NCBI GenBank assembly: GCA_021819205.1
Contig: JAKARV010000005.1
Coordinates: forward strand, 1 to 64,000
Origin: Actinomycetes bacterium
GTDB taxonomy: Bacteria; Actinomycetota; Acidimicrobiia; Acidimicrobiales; Acidimicrobiaceae
Reading direction: 5' to 3'
Length of the DNA: 64,000 bases
Below, in pieces: positions 34,699 through 43,830 of this stretch. Each line of letters starts with the position of its first letter. Position 1 is the stretch's first letter. The notes below the pieces were generated by a model that worked only from the letters and a program-made list of their open reading frames with translations, was not told the origin of the DNA and searched no databases. Made by a program: the position numbers and the translations under genes.

Positions 34699-36336
34699 AT
34701 GAATAAGCCTCTTGACCCTGTGTCTGAGGAATTTCCGGGCTCTGTGTTTATGGCGGCGGTCGGATCCGCTGGCGCTGATGGCTTGGCCACTACCGAGAAC
34801 GACTTCACCAGTCTCCTGTACAACGCGGGGCATCGGAGTCTGGGCAGCAGCTACATAACCGATCAGACGGTGCTTCGCGATCTAAACCTAGATCAAGTGG
34901 TGGAGGCCGTGGCGCGGGGATGGGAGGAGGCCGGTGCTATCGCTGCGCTTCTCGCCGAGCCGCTCCGGGAGATCGACGCCATCAAGTATCGGCAGGAGGT
35001 ATTCCAGGATTTGGAGGATCCTGTACTTTTCGAAGAGATCTCCCGCTTCGTGAATCGACTTCGCGAAGTCCGCTCGCGTTTCGGCGTATTGGAGAAGATA
35101 CGCTCGATGTACCAAAGACAAGGGTGGGTACTCGATGCTGCCTCGATCTATTACGAGGCGATCCTCGATTTTGCAAGAGAGCTCGGCGGTGCATCCATAC
35201 GGTCGCGAGGGTTGAGGTCGTTTCAGAAGTTCCTGGAGAGCTATATCGCCTCTGAAGGGTTCAGGACTCTGGTGGCGGCGACGCAGGATGTAGAGGAGGT
35301 GCTTTCGCAGATCCGCTACTGCGTACGAATCAAAGGCCGGAGGGTGGAAGTTAGCAGGTACGAGGGAGAGTCCGACTATAGCGCCGAAGTGTTGGCTACA
35401 TTCGAGCGGTTCAAACAAGAAGAGGCGAAGGACTATCTGGTAAAGTACCGCGGTTGGCCGGGGATGAACCACGTTGGTGAGCGGATTCTTGAGCTGGTAG
35501 CGCGGCTATTTTGCGAGGAGTTCTCGGCGCTCGAGAAGTACTCCGACACATTTGGACGGTTTTACGACTCGAGGATCCGACGATTCGAACGCGATGTCCA
35601 ATTTTACTTAGCTTATAGCAGCTATATTAAGCCCCTCAGGGATGCCGGTCTCGACTTCTGTTACCCCGAGGTCGCGGTTAGATCGAACGGGATCCGAGCT
35701 TTGAGCACCTTCGATCTCGCACTCGCTCGCAAGCTTGTCTTGGCAGGCGCCGGCGTGGTGACCAATGACTTTAGGCTCGAGGGTTCCGAACGAATTTTCG
35801 TCGTTTCTGGGCCAAACCAAGGAGGGAAAACCACTTTCGCTCGGACCTTTGGCCAGCTTCACCATCTTGCAAGCGTTGGTTGTCCGACGCCGGGGACTGC
35901 AGCTCAAATTGACCGGGTCGACCGAATCTTCACCCACTTTGAGAGGGAGGAGGATATCGGTAGGATGACCGGAAAGCTCGAGGATGACATCGCGAGGATT
36001 AGGGAGATCTTTGATGTCGCGACCCCCGACAGCATTTTGATCATGAACGAGATCTTTACCTCGACAACGCTCAACGATGCCCGCTTCCTGGGGAAGAAGG
36101 TCATTGCTAAGGCGATCGAACTGGATATGCTCTGCGTATACGTGACCTTTGTCGACGAGCTCGCCTCACTAGACGCCTCGGTGGTCTCTATGGTGAGCAC
36201 AGTCGTCCCTGCCAATCCAGCTGAGCGAACGTTCAAAGTGGTGAGGGGGCCAGCGGATGGGCGCGCCTACGCACTTGCCATTGCCGAGCGATACGGGCTT
36301 ACCCGGGAGCGACTGAACCAAAGGCTCGCCAGGTGA
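34699..36336 (+). CDS. MutS-like ATPase, subunit A of a pair
   Basis: 545 aa. The C-terminal third is a MutS domain V ATPase: Walker A GPNQGGKTTFAR near residue 370, the signature IFTHFEREEDIGRM, and Walker B ILIMNEIF in which the usual Asp is Asn (N450). The last switch, normally T-H, is TFVDELA. The N-terminal two thirds are helical and resemble the clamp/lever part; the mismatch-reading domain I is absent. It is therefore not an ordinary MutS. No clear ribosome-binding site precedes the ATG. It overlaps subunit B by 4 bases (GTGA). Confidence 0.8.
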   Translation: MNKPLDPVSEEFPGSVFMAAVGSAGADGLATTENDFTSLLYNAGHRSLGSSYITDQTVLRDLNLDQVVEAVARGWEEAGAIAALLAEPLREIDAIKYRQEVFQDLEDPVLFEEISRFVNRLREVRSRFGVLEKIRSMYQRQGWVLDAASIYYEAILDFARELGGASIRSRGLRSFQKFLESYIASEGFRTLVAATQDVEEVLSQIRYCVRIKGRRVEVSRYEGESDYSAEVLATFERFKQEEAKDYLVKYRGWPGMNHVGERILELVARLFCEEFSALEKYSDTFGRFYDSRIRRFERDVQFYLAYSSYIKPLRDAGLDFCYPEVAVRSNGIRALSTFDLALARKLVLAGAGVVTNDFRLEGSERIFVVSGPNQGGKTTFARTFGQLHHLASVGCPTPGTAAQIDRVDRIFTHFEREEDIGRMTGKLEDDIARIREIFDVATPDSILIMNEIFTSTTLNDARFLGKKVIAKAIELDMLCVYVTFVDELASLDASVVSMVSTVVPANPAERTFKVVRGPADGRAYALAIAERYGLTRERLNQRLAR

Positions 36337-37874
36337 AGGCGCGCCTTCTCTACGCAGACAGGGATTTTGACTTTGATGCCGAACTTCCATTCTGCCACGA
36401 GGACGTAGTCCGGGATCTTGAAGTGACCACCGTGCTCGAAGCCATGGCGGCCGGAGATCGGTATCTTTTCGATCTGGTCGAACGGGTGGTGTTCACGAGC
36501 CTCGACGATCGGGTGGCAATCCACTACCGCCAGGAGATCCTGTCCGATGCCTTGGCCCATCCAGAGATGATCCGGGAGATGTACGCAATCGCAGTCGGGG
36601 CGCTTGACGATCAGCGGAGCATCTGGGGGATATCGTCGCACTCGCCAGGATCGGTGCTTTCCGTGGCAATTCACCAGCTGGAAGCTTTTGTCGCGCGGCT
36701 AGGCGAACTTGCCAATTTCGCCTCGAAACATCAGAGAAAGGTTGAGGCCCCTGGTCTCAAGGTTTTGTTCGCCTCTTTGATACGTGATCTTGACGGCCGA
36801 TACTTCGACGAGGTAAGAAGTCATTTGGAGCAGCTTAGATTCCGTAACGGCCTGCTGATGAGTGCGGAACTGGGTCCGGATAACCGCGGGATTAACCTAA
36901 TATTGCGTTCACCGGGCGACCGGAGCGCCAGTTGGAGGCGAAGGCTAGGTATCCGACCGCATTCCTCGTATTCCTTTACCATCGATCAGCGGGACGAAGC
37001 CGGTGCGGATGCACTGCAGGATCTCACCAACCGGGGGATCAACCTAGTAGCCAACGCGGCTGCGCAGTCCGCTGACCACATTGCCAGCTTTTTCAAGATG
37101 CTTCGGGCAGAACTCGGATTCTATGTTGGGTGTCTGAACCTTGCTGACCGACTCAGGGCCAAGGGGGCATCTACCTGCTTTCCTGAACCCTCGGAGAGCC
37201 ATCCAGTGCAGCTCTCGGCTTTGGATCTGCGTGATGCCAGTCTGGTCTTGATGAGTGGGGACGAGGTAGTCGGCAACGACGTGTCTTCCGACGGTAGGCC
37301 GCTGCTGATCATCACGGGCGCGAACTCGGGTGGCAAGTCGACCTTCCTTCGTAGTGTCGGTCTTGCGCAACTTATGATGGGGTGCGGGATGTTCGTCTGT
37401 GCCCGGGAGTTTCGGAGCAGCGTGTGTGGAAACATTTTCACCCACTTTCCCCGAGAAGAGGATAGCTCTATGGTTAGCGGTCGCCTCGACCAGGAACTGG
37501 GTCGGATGAGCGTGATCGTGGACCAGATCGCGCCAGGCGACTTGGCGCTCTTCAACGAGTCGTTTGCATCGACCAACGAGAGCGAGGGATCTGAGATTGC
37601 CCGGCAGGTGGTGTTGGCGTTGGCAGACTCGGATGTCAGGGTAATCTTCGTTACTCATCTCTTTGACTTCGCCGATAGCCTCCGCTCGCAATCTTTGAGA
37701 GCAGCCCTTTTCCTGCGGGCGCAACGTCATCCGGACGGAAGAAGAAGCTACCGGATCGAGGAGGGGGATCCACTCTCTACCAGCTTTGGAGAGGACATCT
37801 ACCTGCGAGTCGGGGCGTGGTTGGGGGAGGCGGCCTCCGGGAGTCGGGCGTCGGAGCCGAGAAATTCCGATTGA
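36333..37874 (+). CDS. MutS-like ATPase, subunit B of a pair
   Basis: 513 aa, same architecture as subunit A: helical clamp region, then Walker A GANSGGKSTFLR near residues 329-340, the shared signature IFTHFPREEDSSM, Walker B LALFNESF (Asn N408 again in place of Asp), and a normal switch FVTHLFDFA. Both subunits share the unusual IFTHFxREED block, so they arose from one ancestor. The overlap of the genes and the complementary differences suggest a heterodimer with two unlike ATP sites. The substrate is unknown. Confidence 0.8.
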   Translation: MKARLLYADRDFDFDAELPFCHEDVVRDLEVTTVLEAMAAGDRYLFDLVERVVFTSLDDRVAIHYRQEILSDALAHPEMIREMYAIAVGALDDQRSIWGISSHSPGSVLSVAIHQLEAFVARLGELANFASKHQRKVEAPGLKVLFASLIRDLDGRYFDEVRSHLEQLRFRNGLLMSAELGPDNRGINLILRSPGDRSASWRRRLGIRPHSSYSFTIDQRDEAGADALQDLTNRGINLVANAAAQSADHIASFFKMLRAELGFYVGCLNLADRLRAKGASTCFPEPSESHPVQLSALDLRDASLVLMSGDEVVGNDVSSDGRPLLIITGANSGGKSTFLRSVGLAQLMMGCGMFVCAREFRSSVCGNIFTHFPREEDSSMVSGRLDQELGRMSVIVDQIAPGDLALFNESFASTNESEGSEIARQVVLALADSDVRVIFVTHLFDFADSLRSQSLRAALFLRAQRHPDGRRSYRIEEGDPLSTSFGEDIYLRVGAWLGEAASGSRASEPRNSD

Positions 37875-37938
37875 TCTGGTCGAGGGAGGATCCGCTTGTT
37901 TCACGACGGGACGTGCTGTGATGCATTGAGGGAATCAT

Positions 37939-39159
37939 TTGATCCGTAACGGAAGAGGCCCCGAGCGCAATTCGACCGGAAGGGGTGGCCGCACCTCGCA
38001 AAAACGGCCGCGCGCCATGCGCTTCGTGCTTCTGGTTGGTGTTATGAGCTTCTTCGCGGATGCTACTTACGAGGGCTCTCGAAGCATCATCGGTCCCTAT
38101 CTCGGGTTGTTGGGCGCGAGCGCGCTTGCGATAAGCGTGGTCGCCGGAGGGGGTGAACTCCTCGGCTATGGGCTCCGGTTCTTTTCGGGCCGCGGCGCGG
38201 ATCGCACCGGGCTGTACTGGCCGATAACCATTGGTGGGTACCTCCTACAGATGTCTGTGGTCCCATTGCTGGCTTTCGCGGGTACCTGGGAGGTGGCGGC
38301 TCTTCTGATCGTTCTAGAGCGTGTCGGAAAGGCGATCCGCAATCCTCCTAGGGACGCCATGCTCGCAAATGCGGCTGGCGAGATCGGCTACGGGTGGGCT
38401 TTCGGTGTGCACGAGGCACTTGACCAGTTCGGAGCGACCTTCGGGCCACTGTTCGTCGCCCTTGTGCTGGTCTTGTATCACCATGAATATACGCTTGCTT
38501 TTGCGCTCTTGGCCATTCCTGCACTCACCCAGCTGGCGATTTTAACCGTTGCTCGCGTCACATACCCAGCGCCAGGTGCCCTTGCAATCCGGTCCCCAAC
38601 TGGTGGGGTTACAACAATCCCGGGGGTATTTTGGGTCTATCTTTGTGCTGCGGCTCTAGTTGGTGTGGGGTTCGCCGACTTCCCACTTATCGCTTTTCAC
38701 TTGGAGATTGCGAAAGTGATTCCGCCAGGGCTCGTGCCGGTGTTCTACGCAGTTGCCATGGCGGTTGGTGGTGTCGGATCTCTCGTCTTTGGAAGGATGT
38801 TTGACCGGTTCGGTATGCGGTTGCTGGTACCGCTAACGGTGTTGGCGGCAGCCTACGCACCGTTGGTGTTTCTCGGTGGGTTCTGGCCGAGTCTTGTGGG
38901 TGTCGTCCTCTGGGGGATCGGATCTGGGGTCCAGGAGTCGATCATTCCGGCGGCAGTCAGCCAGATGATCGGTCCCGATCGGAGGGCGTCGACCTTTGGG
39001 ATCTTTACCGGGGGCTACGGAGTGGCTTGGTTTTTTGGTAGCGTTGCCATCGGACTTCTTTTCGGTGTCTCGCTTCCGCTGGTCGTCGCATTTTCGTTGG
39101 CGGCGGAGGCAAGTGCTGTCCCGTTTTTCATTGCCGCCAGCCGTAGATTGGCAAGGTGA
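37939..39159 (+). CDS. Major facilitator superfamily transporter
   Basis: 406 aa with about 12 hydrophobic segments after a basic N-terminal tail of 26 residues. The inter-helix loops carry MFS-type signatures (SGRGADRTG between helices 2 and 3, and FGRMFDRFGMR in the second half). The substrate cannot be inferred. The TTG at 37939 is preceded by GAGGG at proper distance; an ATG at 38017 would start at the first helix. It lies 65 bases after the MutS-like pair on the same strand. Confidence 0.82.
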   Translation: MIRNGRGPERNSTGRGGRTSQKRPRAMRFVLLVGVMSFFADATYEGSRSIIGPYLGLLGASALAISVVAGGGELLGYGLRFFSGRGADRTGLYWPITIGGYLLQMSVVPLLAFAGTWEVAALLIVLERVGKAIRNPPRDAMLANAAGEIGYGWAFGVHEALDQFGATFGPLFVALVLVLYHHEYTLAFALLAIPALTQLAILTVARVTYPAPGALAIRSPTGGVTTIPGVFWVYLCAAALVGVGFADFPLIAFHLEIAKVIPPGLVPVFYAVAMAVGGVGSLVFGRMFDRFGMRLLVPLTVLAAAYAPLVFLGGFWPSLVGVVLWGIGSGVQESIIPAAVSQMIGPDRRASTFGIFTGGYGVAWFFGSVAIGLLFGVSLPLVVAFSLAAEASAVPFFIAASRRLAR

Positions 39160-39353
39160 CTGGCGAGACTGCGAGGATTCACAGCTTGACTGGCCATGGT
39201 TGAGTGGGCCGAGTACCTGTATGGGATGTAAAAACGGTATGGTGGGTCCTGGATGCTGGATCACTCAAGTGGGCGAGGGTTCCGGTCCACAAAAGGCGCC
39301 TCTGAACTATCCCGGGTTTGGTGCACACCTCTATATGAGGGAAGGATGTCATC

Positions 39354-39640
39354 ATGCCAACGAAATGGGATAGGGAGACAAAGGAGAAGGCGGTCCGGCT
39401 GGTAATCGATCACCGGGGGGCTACCCGTCGCAGTGGGCGGCGATCACCGCGGTCGCAGTTCGGCTTGGAATGAGTCGAGAGACGCTTCGCGAGGTGGGTG
39501 CGGCAGCATCGTGTCGACGTCGGCCAGGAGAAGGGGGTTACCAGCGAGGAGATGCTTAGGATCCGCGAACTGGAGCGCAAGAACGCCGAGCTGGAACAGA
39601 CGATCGCCATCTTGAAGGGCGGGCTTTTCTTCTCCTTCTC
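39354..39640 (+). pseudogene. IS3 OrfA transposase, two frameshifts
   Basis: The start MPTKWDRETKEKAVRLVIDHRG is a typical OrfA helix-turn-helix beginning. The frame then shifts near 39420 and continues as YPSQWAAITAVAVRLGMSRE (first 20 residues), shifts again near 39495, and continues as WVRQHRVDVGQEKGVTSEEM with RELERKNAELEQTIAILK. In one frame this would be a normal OrfA of about 90 aa. Two indels make it dead. Confidence 0.7.
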
Positions 39641-39644
39641 AAGC

Positions 39645-39745
39645 TTGGCGATCTTGGGATCACGTGGATCAGCGCTTTGGCGGCCCTGGGGAGCGCGTCG
39701 TACTCGGCAAGGATCCGAGCTTTGTAGACGGCGGGAAACCGGCGT
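39645..39745 (-). pseudogene. Second transposase fragment, HTH type
   Basis: The minus strand reads AVYKARILAEYDALPR, then after a frame change DPKIAKLEKEK. This resembles the N-terminal domain of another IS3-group OrfA. It is too short and shifted to be active. Confidence 0.4.
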
Positions 39746-39819
39746 GGCCCCTTGGCGCGACCTTATATTTGTGAGCTATGAGCAAGCGAGACCCCCGGGA
39801 TTCCGAAAATATCCGTGTT

Positions 39820-40000
39820 TGGTACTGAAGGAGACGACGCCACAATTCGCTTTAGGGTGCGAAGAACGTCATCGGCGTCTTCGGAATTGGCGATTGTCTG
39901 TTCAAGTTCAGCGTTCCTGCGCCGGAGATCGCGAATCAAAGCAGCCTTTTCAATGGTTACGTCTTTTCCCACGGCGATGCGGGGCCAAGGCACCAGCTTG
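39820..40000 (-). pseudogene. OrfA coiled-coil fragment
   Basis: The minus strand reads IEKAALIRDLRRRNAELEQTIA, of which RRNAELEQTIA nearly repeats the plus-strand OrfA end (RKNAELEQTIA). It points to a second related element inserted in the opposite direction. No start, no C-terminus. Confidence 0.45.
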
Positions 40001-40419
40001 GCGAGCGCCACTGCGCCCATAGGGAGTCGCGAAGCAAAAGTCGGACTGCCTCCTCCCTCGTTGATCAAACCATTTTGAAAGGCCGAGAATGTGTATTATG
40101 TCAAGTAATAAAGGAGATCGTGCAGATTGGCCTGAACGCTCTGGTGTTGTCGGTGGCTGGGTTGGTCACCGATTTGTTTCCTCGGCCGCAAGGATGTCCA
40201 GGCGAGCTACCGGCCGGCGATACCGTTTGGCCTCGAGGATCCGTTGCCAAGCGGGTGCGTCGGCCACGAGCGCTATGGCTCCGACGCGCTGTGGGCACCG
40301 AGCGTGAAGACTCTCGCTATTTCGGTTTCGAAACTCAAGGGGTGCTTGCAGATGTTTGGCGTACAGGCACGCACCGTGGGTCGGCGCCCGCAGGCAGTAG
40401 TTTGCGGCTGCGGGGGTTG

Positions 40420-40590
40420 TTGATACAAGAGCCCTCGGGATCCAGGACGGATATTCACACCGATAAGGGGCCTTCATCGGCTGATCCATAGCCGCGAGAG
40501 GGGTCGAATGGCGAGTCTTCGAGGTAACGGGTGTGATAACGTTGTCGAAAATCCACTTGGTTTTAGAGCGGTTTGCCAAACCATGATTTA
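40420..40590 (+). pseudogene. IS3 OrfB (DDE integrase) C-terminal fragment
   Basis: One frame reads GLHRLIHSRERGR and MASLRGNGCDNVVENPLGF, which line up with the IS3 OrfB blocks LIHHSDRGSQY and RRGNCYDNAVAESFF. The catalytic Asp and Glu surroundings are altered and stops occur on both sides. The assignment rests on these two short blocks only. Confidence 0.45.
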
Positions 40591-40685
40591 GGGGGAAGCT
40601 CGGGAAGCGCCGCGTGAGCGGCTGGCGCAAGCAGAAGTTCGCCTTGCGGAGGAACGCATCAACCACTTCAGCACGCAAAGGGGGA

Positions 40686-41495
40686 ATGATGACGGCGGAC
40701 ATGGCAGTACTGGTGAGGGATCTCGGTGCCGAGAGCGAAGTAGTGCAGCAGATGCTGGGGGGCTTAGAGCCGGCCGACTACGACCGGGCCACCCCGGCCG
40801 ACGGTTGGGCGATTCGTGATCAACTGAGCCACCTTGCCTATTTTGATACCATGGAGATTCTCGCCATTGCCGAACCCGAGCGCTTTCTGGCGGCAACCGA
40901 TGAGCTGCTGGAACATGGCAACTCTTTTGTCGATGAGATTGCCAAGAAATACTCCCACATGCCGGCTGGCGACCTCCGCGAGTGGTTCACCACCACCCGG
41001 ACGAGGTTGATCGCTGCTTTTTCCGCCTTGAACCCGCGAACCCGACTTCCCTGGGTTGGCCTAGAGATGAGCGCTGCCAGCGCCGTGAGCGCTCGCCTCA
41101 TGGAGACGTGGGCCCATGGGCAAGACATCGCCGACACTATCGGCTTCGTTAGTGAACCGACCGAGCGACTCCGGCACATTGCCCATCTGGGTGTCTCCTC
41201 TTTTGCTTTTTCGCATCGCCTGCATGGGATAGAGGTGCCGCAGGCGGCAGTGCGGGTGGAGCTGGTCTCGCCGGCAGGAGCCGTTTGGAGGTGGGGTCCA
41301 GAACGGTCCGCCGATAGTGTCGAAGGAAGCGCACTTGATTTCTGTATGGTGGCGACCCAGCGCCGAAACTTGGCCGAAACCGGACTTGCCGTTCATGGAC
41401 TGATAGCAAGCCGGTGGATGAGTATCGTCCAGGCCTATGCGGGTCCGCCTGGGCGCGGAAGGGAACCCGGGGGGTTCCGCAGAGGGCAGAGGTAA
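40686..41495 (+). CDS. TIGR03084-family metal-binding protein (DinB/MDMPI-like)
   Basis: About 269 aa. Family landmarks are the DinB-type blocks ADGWAIRDQLSHLAYFDT, SARLMETWAHGQDIADTIG and RLRHIAHLGVSSFAF, with three histidines in helix positions that would bind a metal, and a C-terminal SCP2-like part ending WMSIVQAYAGPPGRGREPG. Relatives include mycothiol-dependent enzymes, in keeping with the MshC-like gene at 2.4 kb. The start is one of two adjacent ATGs (40686 or 40689) after AAAGGGGG; the open frame before it belongs to IS debris. Confidence 0.85.
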   Translation: MMTADMAVLVRDLGAESEVVQQMLGGLEPADYDRATPADGWAIRDQLSHLAYFDTMEILAIAEPERFLAATDELLEHGNSFVDEIAKKYSHMPAGDLREWFTTTRTRLIAAFSALNPRTRLPWVGLEMSAASAVSARLMETWAHGQDIADTIGFVSEPTERLRHIAHLGVSSFAFSHRLHGIEVPQAAVRVELVSPAGAVWRWGPERSADSVEGSALDFCMVATQRRNLAETGLAVHGLIASRWMSIVQAYAGPPGRGREPGGFRRGQR

Positions 41496-41802
41496 GGATA
41501 TCACGGGTAGCGCTTCGGTGGCGATCGTCAAGTGATTGCGCTTCAACGGCGGCAGCCGCAAAGATTGCTTGTTTGCGCCAACGGTTAGCACTTGTTTACC
41601 TGTGAGTGGTACATGGCAGCCTTGTTAAAGGTTGAACCGTGCGCACGGCCGGCGCCGTGACCGGGGGTGCACTCGTGCGGCGCCTTAAACTAAAATCGGC
41701 AACGAACCCGGCTGATGTTGACGGCATTAGGTGCTCATAACGGCGCGCGCTGTAGCATGAGTTGATTGCTCAATGAACCGGAGCCGAGAGAAAAGAGGCC
41801 TC
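41496..41802 (+). other. Intergenic region before the DUF4232 lipoprotein
   Basis: About 300 bases with no supported gene. GGCGCCG (41651-41657) and CGGCGCC (41678-41684) could pair as a hairpin ending the upstream gene. The second half is more AT-rich and probably contains the lipoprotein promoter. Confidence 0.35.
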
Positions 41803-42468
41803 ATGAGTCACCTGTTTTCAACATTGTCGCACCGGGTGGGCAACGCGGAGGGCCGGAACACACGGGCTGTCGCGCTTTTCGGATGCGGTATCGTACTTGC
41901 TGCTTGCGGATCGACCTCAGTGCCATCAAAGGCGAGCTCAATTAAGAAAACTGCTAAGCAGCCGGCGAAAGCGTCCACCGTTAAGAAGCCGCAGAAGACA
42001 ACCAAGAACCCCTCGATTCCGAAGCAGCCTTCTCGTTGTCGCTCTGCAAACCTGACGGTAGCTTTAGTGCAGTTCGAGGGGGCAGCTGGTAGCACCATCG
42101 CTACCTATGTCTTCACCAATAACGGGTCTGTTACCTGTACCCTGTTCGGTTATCCGGGGCTAGGACTTCTGGGGCCGGGCGGCCAAGGTCTTTCAACCAC
42201 CGTGATTAGGCAGCCCAACGCCGAAAGTACGGTATCGTTGGCTCCAGGAGGGCACGCGTGGTTCATGATGGAGTACCCCAACAGCACCGGTTACGCTACA
42301 GCCCAGTGTCCAACCTCTACCTCGCTGGAGGTGACCCCGCCCAATAGCTACCACTACCTAATCGTTAATGGTGTAGGTGGGCAACTTACTCCCTATGGCG
42401 GGACCACAGCGGCGCTCCATTGCGGGACAATCTCGGTCAGACCGGTTACCGGCACGAATCCGATTTAG
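41803..42468 (+). CDS. Secreted lipoprotein with DUF4232 domain
   Basis: About 221 aa. The signal peptide ends in the lipobox LAAC. A Lys/Thr/Ser-rich linker follows (about 45 residues). The C-terminal domain has the DUF4232 pattern: a CRSANL start, a TYVFTNNGSVTCTLFGYPGL block and a late Cys (LHCGTIS). It is an extracytoplasmic protein of unknown role, common in actinobacteria. I chose the ATG at 41803 with AAGAGG upstream; an ATG at 41773 is possible. Confidence 0.78.
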   Translation: MSHLFSTLSHRVGNAEGRNTRAVALFGCGIVLAACGSTSVPSKASSIKKTAKQPAKASTVKKPQKTTKNPSIPKQPSRCRSANLTVALVQFEGAAGSTIATYVFTNNGSVTCTLFGYPGLGLLGPGGQGLSTTVIRQPNAESTVSLAPGGHAWFMMEYPNSTGYATAQCPTSTSLEVTPPNSYHYLIVNGVGGQLTPYGGTTAALHCGTISVRPVTGTNPI

Positions 42469-42528
42469 ATCCGTACTGTTCAGCAAGCGAACGCCGAGGC
42501 AGCGACTATGAAAAGTGCGCCAGCCAGC

Positions 42529-42556
42529 TCGTGCCAAAACCTAGGTGTCGGCACGA
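42529..42556. terminator. Hairpin between convergent 3' ends
   Basis: TCGTGCC (42529-42535) and GGCACGA (42550-42556) form a 7-bp stem with a 14-base loop, between the lipoprotein gene and the end of the sulfur-oxidation cluster. No T-run. Confidence 0.35.
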
Positions 42557-42635
42557 CCCCGGTATTGCTCGCACCATGACGGGCAACCTCGCGCTTTGGC
42601 GGCGGCAGAGTCGACGCAACGCGGCCGGATCGCGC

Positions 42636-43283
42636 TTATAGTGGTGTCACGATGTAGTAGCGCCCCATCTCCTCGACTACCTGGAGCGAAGCAACGCCGC
42701 AGTCTGCGGGTCCGCGCTCTCGACTTCCATTGTCTAGCGAAAACTGACTTCCGTGAGCTGGGCACGTTATCGTCGACTCGGCAATCTCCCCGGTTGCGAG
42801 CGATGCTCCTGCGTGCGGACACGAAAGCCCGATACAACGCAGGCCGCCCGATATCCGAAACAACCCCATCTCCCCAAGGGGGGTTTGAACTGCCGCTAAA
42901 AACCCAAGCCTCCCGGCGACGTCGGAAACGCTGCAAACCGGAATTCGCCGGTCTGCATAGGCGTCAAATCCCTCCGAAAGTGCTTCGCGGATGGCGATTG
43001 CAAGCCGCCCAGTCGCAACTACCTTGTCGATTCCGGCCTGCTCCGCCGCTGTCCAGACCTGTGGGTCCAAGGAGCGCGTAAAGCCGATGGCGAGACCGAA
43101 GGGCCGCGATCTTCTGAAGCTTGTAAGATCCGGATTGAAATCTTCATCGACGGCCAGAATGACAACATCAGCCTCAGCAACCTCGACTACCCGGTCGGTT
43201 TCCAAGTTAGATAGACCGCGCTCAGCATTCCGAAGCGCTACCCCATCTGCGGATGGATCGACGTATACCGCGATCCGAGGCAC
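42636..43283 (-). CDS. Rieske [2Fe-2S] protein with unknown N-terminal domain
   Basis: 215 aa. Residues 110-215 are a Rieske domain of the ferredoxin type: C155-P-H157 and C174-P-A-H177 are the cluster ligands, with SCPHAGASL and CPAHGSQFSLDNG around them. Residues 1-105 form an alpha/beta domain (starts PRIAVYVDPS, then ADVVILAVDEDF) that I do not recognise; it resembles a Rossmann or receiver-like fold. The GTG start overlaps the DsrE stop by one base, so it is the last gene of the sulfur cluster. A role as electron carrier for the complex is inference. Confidence 0.82.
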   Translation of the reverse strand: MPRIAVYVDPSADGVALRNAERGLSNLETDRVVEVAEADVVILAVDEDFNPDLTSFRRSRPFGLAIGFTRSLDPQVWTAAEQAGIDKVVATGRLAIAIREALSEGFDAYADRRIPVCSVSDVAGRLGFLAAVQTPLGEMGLFRISGGLRCIGLSCPHAGASLATGEIAESTITCPAHGSQFSLDNGSRERGPADCGVASLQVVEEMGRYYIVTPL

Positions 43284-43765
43284 TAAATGAAGAGCGAAAT
43301 GTCTGCGTCGATCGCCAGGTTGATAAAGTTTGCCGCACCACTTGGAGGTTGAATGCCCTCGATAAAGTCATCTTTGGATAGCCCGTAGAGCTCCATGGTC
43401 ATCTGGCAAGGGTGCAGCCGGACGCCAAGATCAATCGCCATTTCTAGGAGCTCGGTCGGCGACGCAACCTTGTGATCGGTTGCAAGCGCCTTGATCATCT
43501 TGGTGCCAGCGCCGGCAAAGTTGATCTTTCCAAGTTTCAGGTGATCTGTACCACCGCGATCTACCAGCGATTCCGCTTTCTGCATCCAGTTGCTACCGGT
43601 GATTCGCGTATTGTTTTTTTGGAGTACGCGCAATCCCCAGAACGTAAACAAAATATCGACTTCCATGCCGGATGCTGCGCCGGTCGTCGCAAGAATCAGT
43701 GTCGGCCACACCCGATCAAGATCGGAACTCCAACATATGCTGGCCATCCGCTTCGGCTCGTCCAT
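43283..43765 (-). CDS. DsrE-family sulfurtransferase (DsrE2/DsrE3-like)
   Basis: 160 aa. The core of the DsrE fold is seen in LILATTGAASGMEVDILFTFWGL, and the expected persulfide-carrying cysteine is C120 in RLHPCQMTMELYG, a block close to the DsrE2/DsrE3 branch (ACQMSMD). It ends with ADISLFI, as that branch does. Such proteins accept sulfane sulfur from rhodanese and pass it to TusA. Start ATG 43765 with a GGGGGG-type site. It lies 65 bases from the lipoate-binding gene. Confidence 0.85.
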   Translation of the reverse strand: MDEPKRMASICWSSDLDRVWPTLILATTGAASGMEVDILFTFWGLRVLQKNNTRITGSNWMQKAESLVDRGGTDHLKLGKINFAGAGTKMIKALATDHKVASPTELLEMAIDLGVRLHPCQMTMELYGLSKDDFIEGIQPPSGAANFINLAIDADISLFI

Positions 43766-43830
43766 AGTTGCCCCCCCTTTTTCATTGAAGGCGATTCCTG
43801 ATCGATCTGCGGGTCGTCAATGGTCGCCTT

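Larger units (their letters stand above)
39302..40590. mobile_element. IS3-family remnants (graveyard)
   Basis: A patch with at least four broken transposase pieces in both orientations. It begins with TGAACTATCCCGGGTTTGGTG (first 20 bases at 39302-39321), which looks like an IS3-family terminal repeat. OrfA-like coiled-coil pieces are found on the plus strand (39354-39640) and on the minus strand (39890-39945), and an OrfB-like C-terminal piece on the plus strand (40460-40560). No intact transposase or matching right end is seen. Base composition is a little less GC-rich than its neighbours. Confidence 0.6.

Noticed and set aside
39241-39310. tRNA-like T-arm (GGGTTCCGGTCC)
   Set aside because: No acceptor or anticodon stem can be folded around it, and the loop lacks the TTCxAxT pattern.
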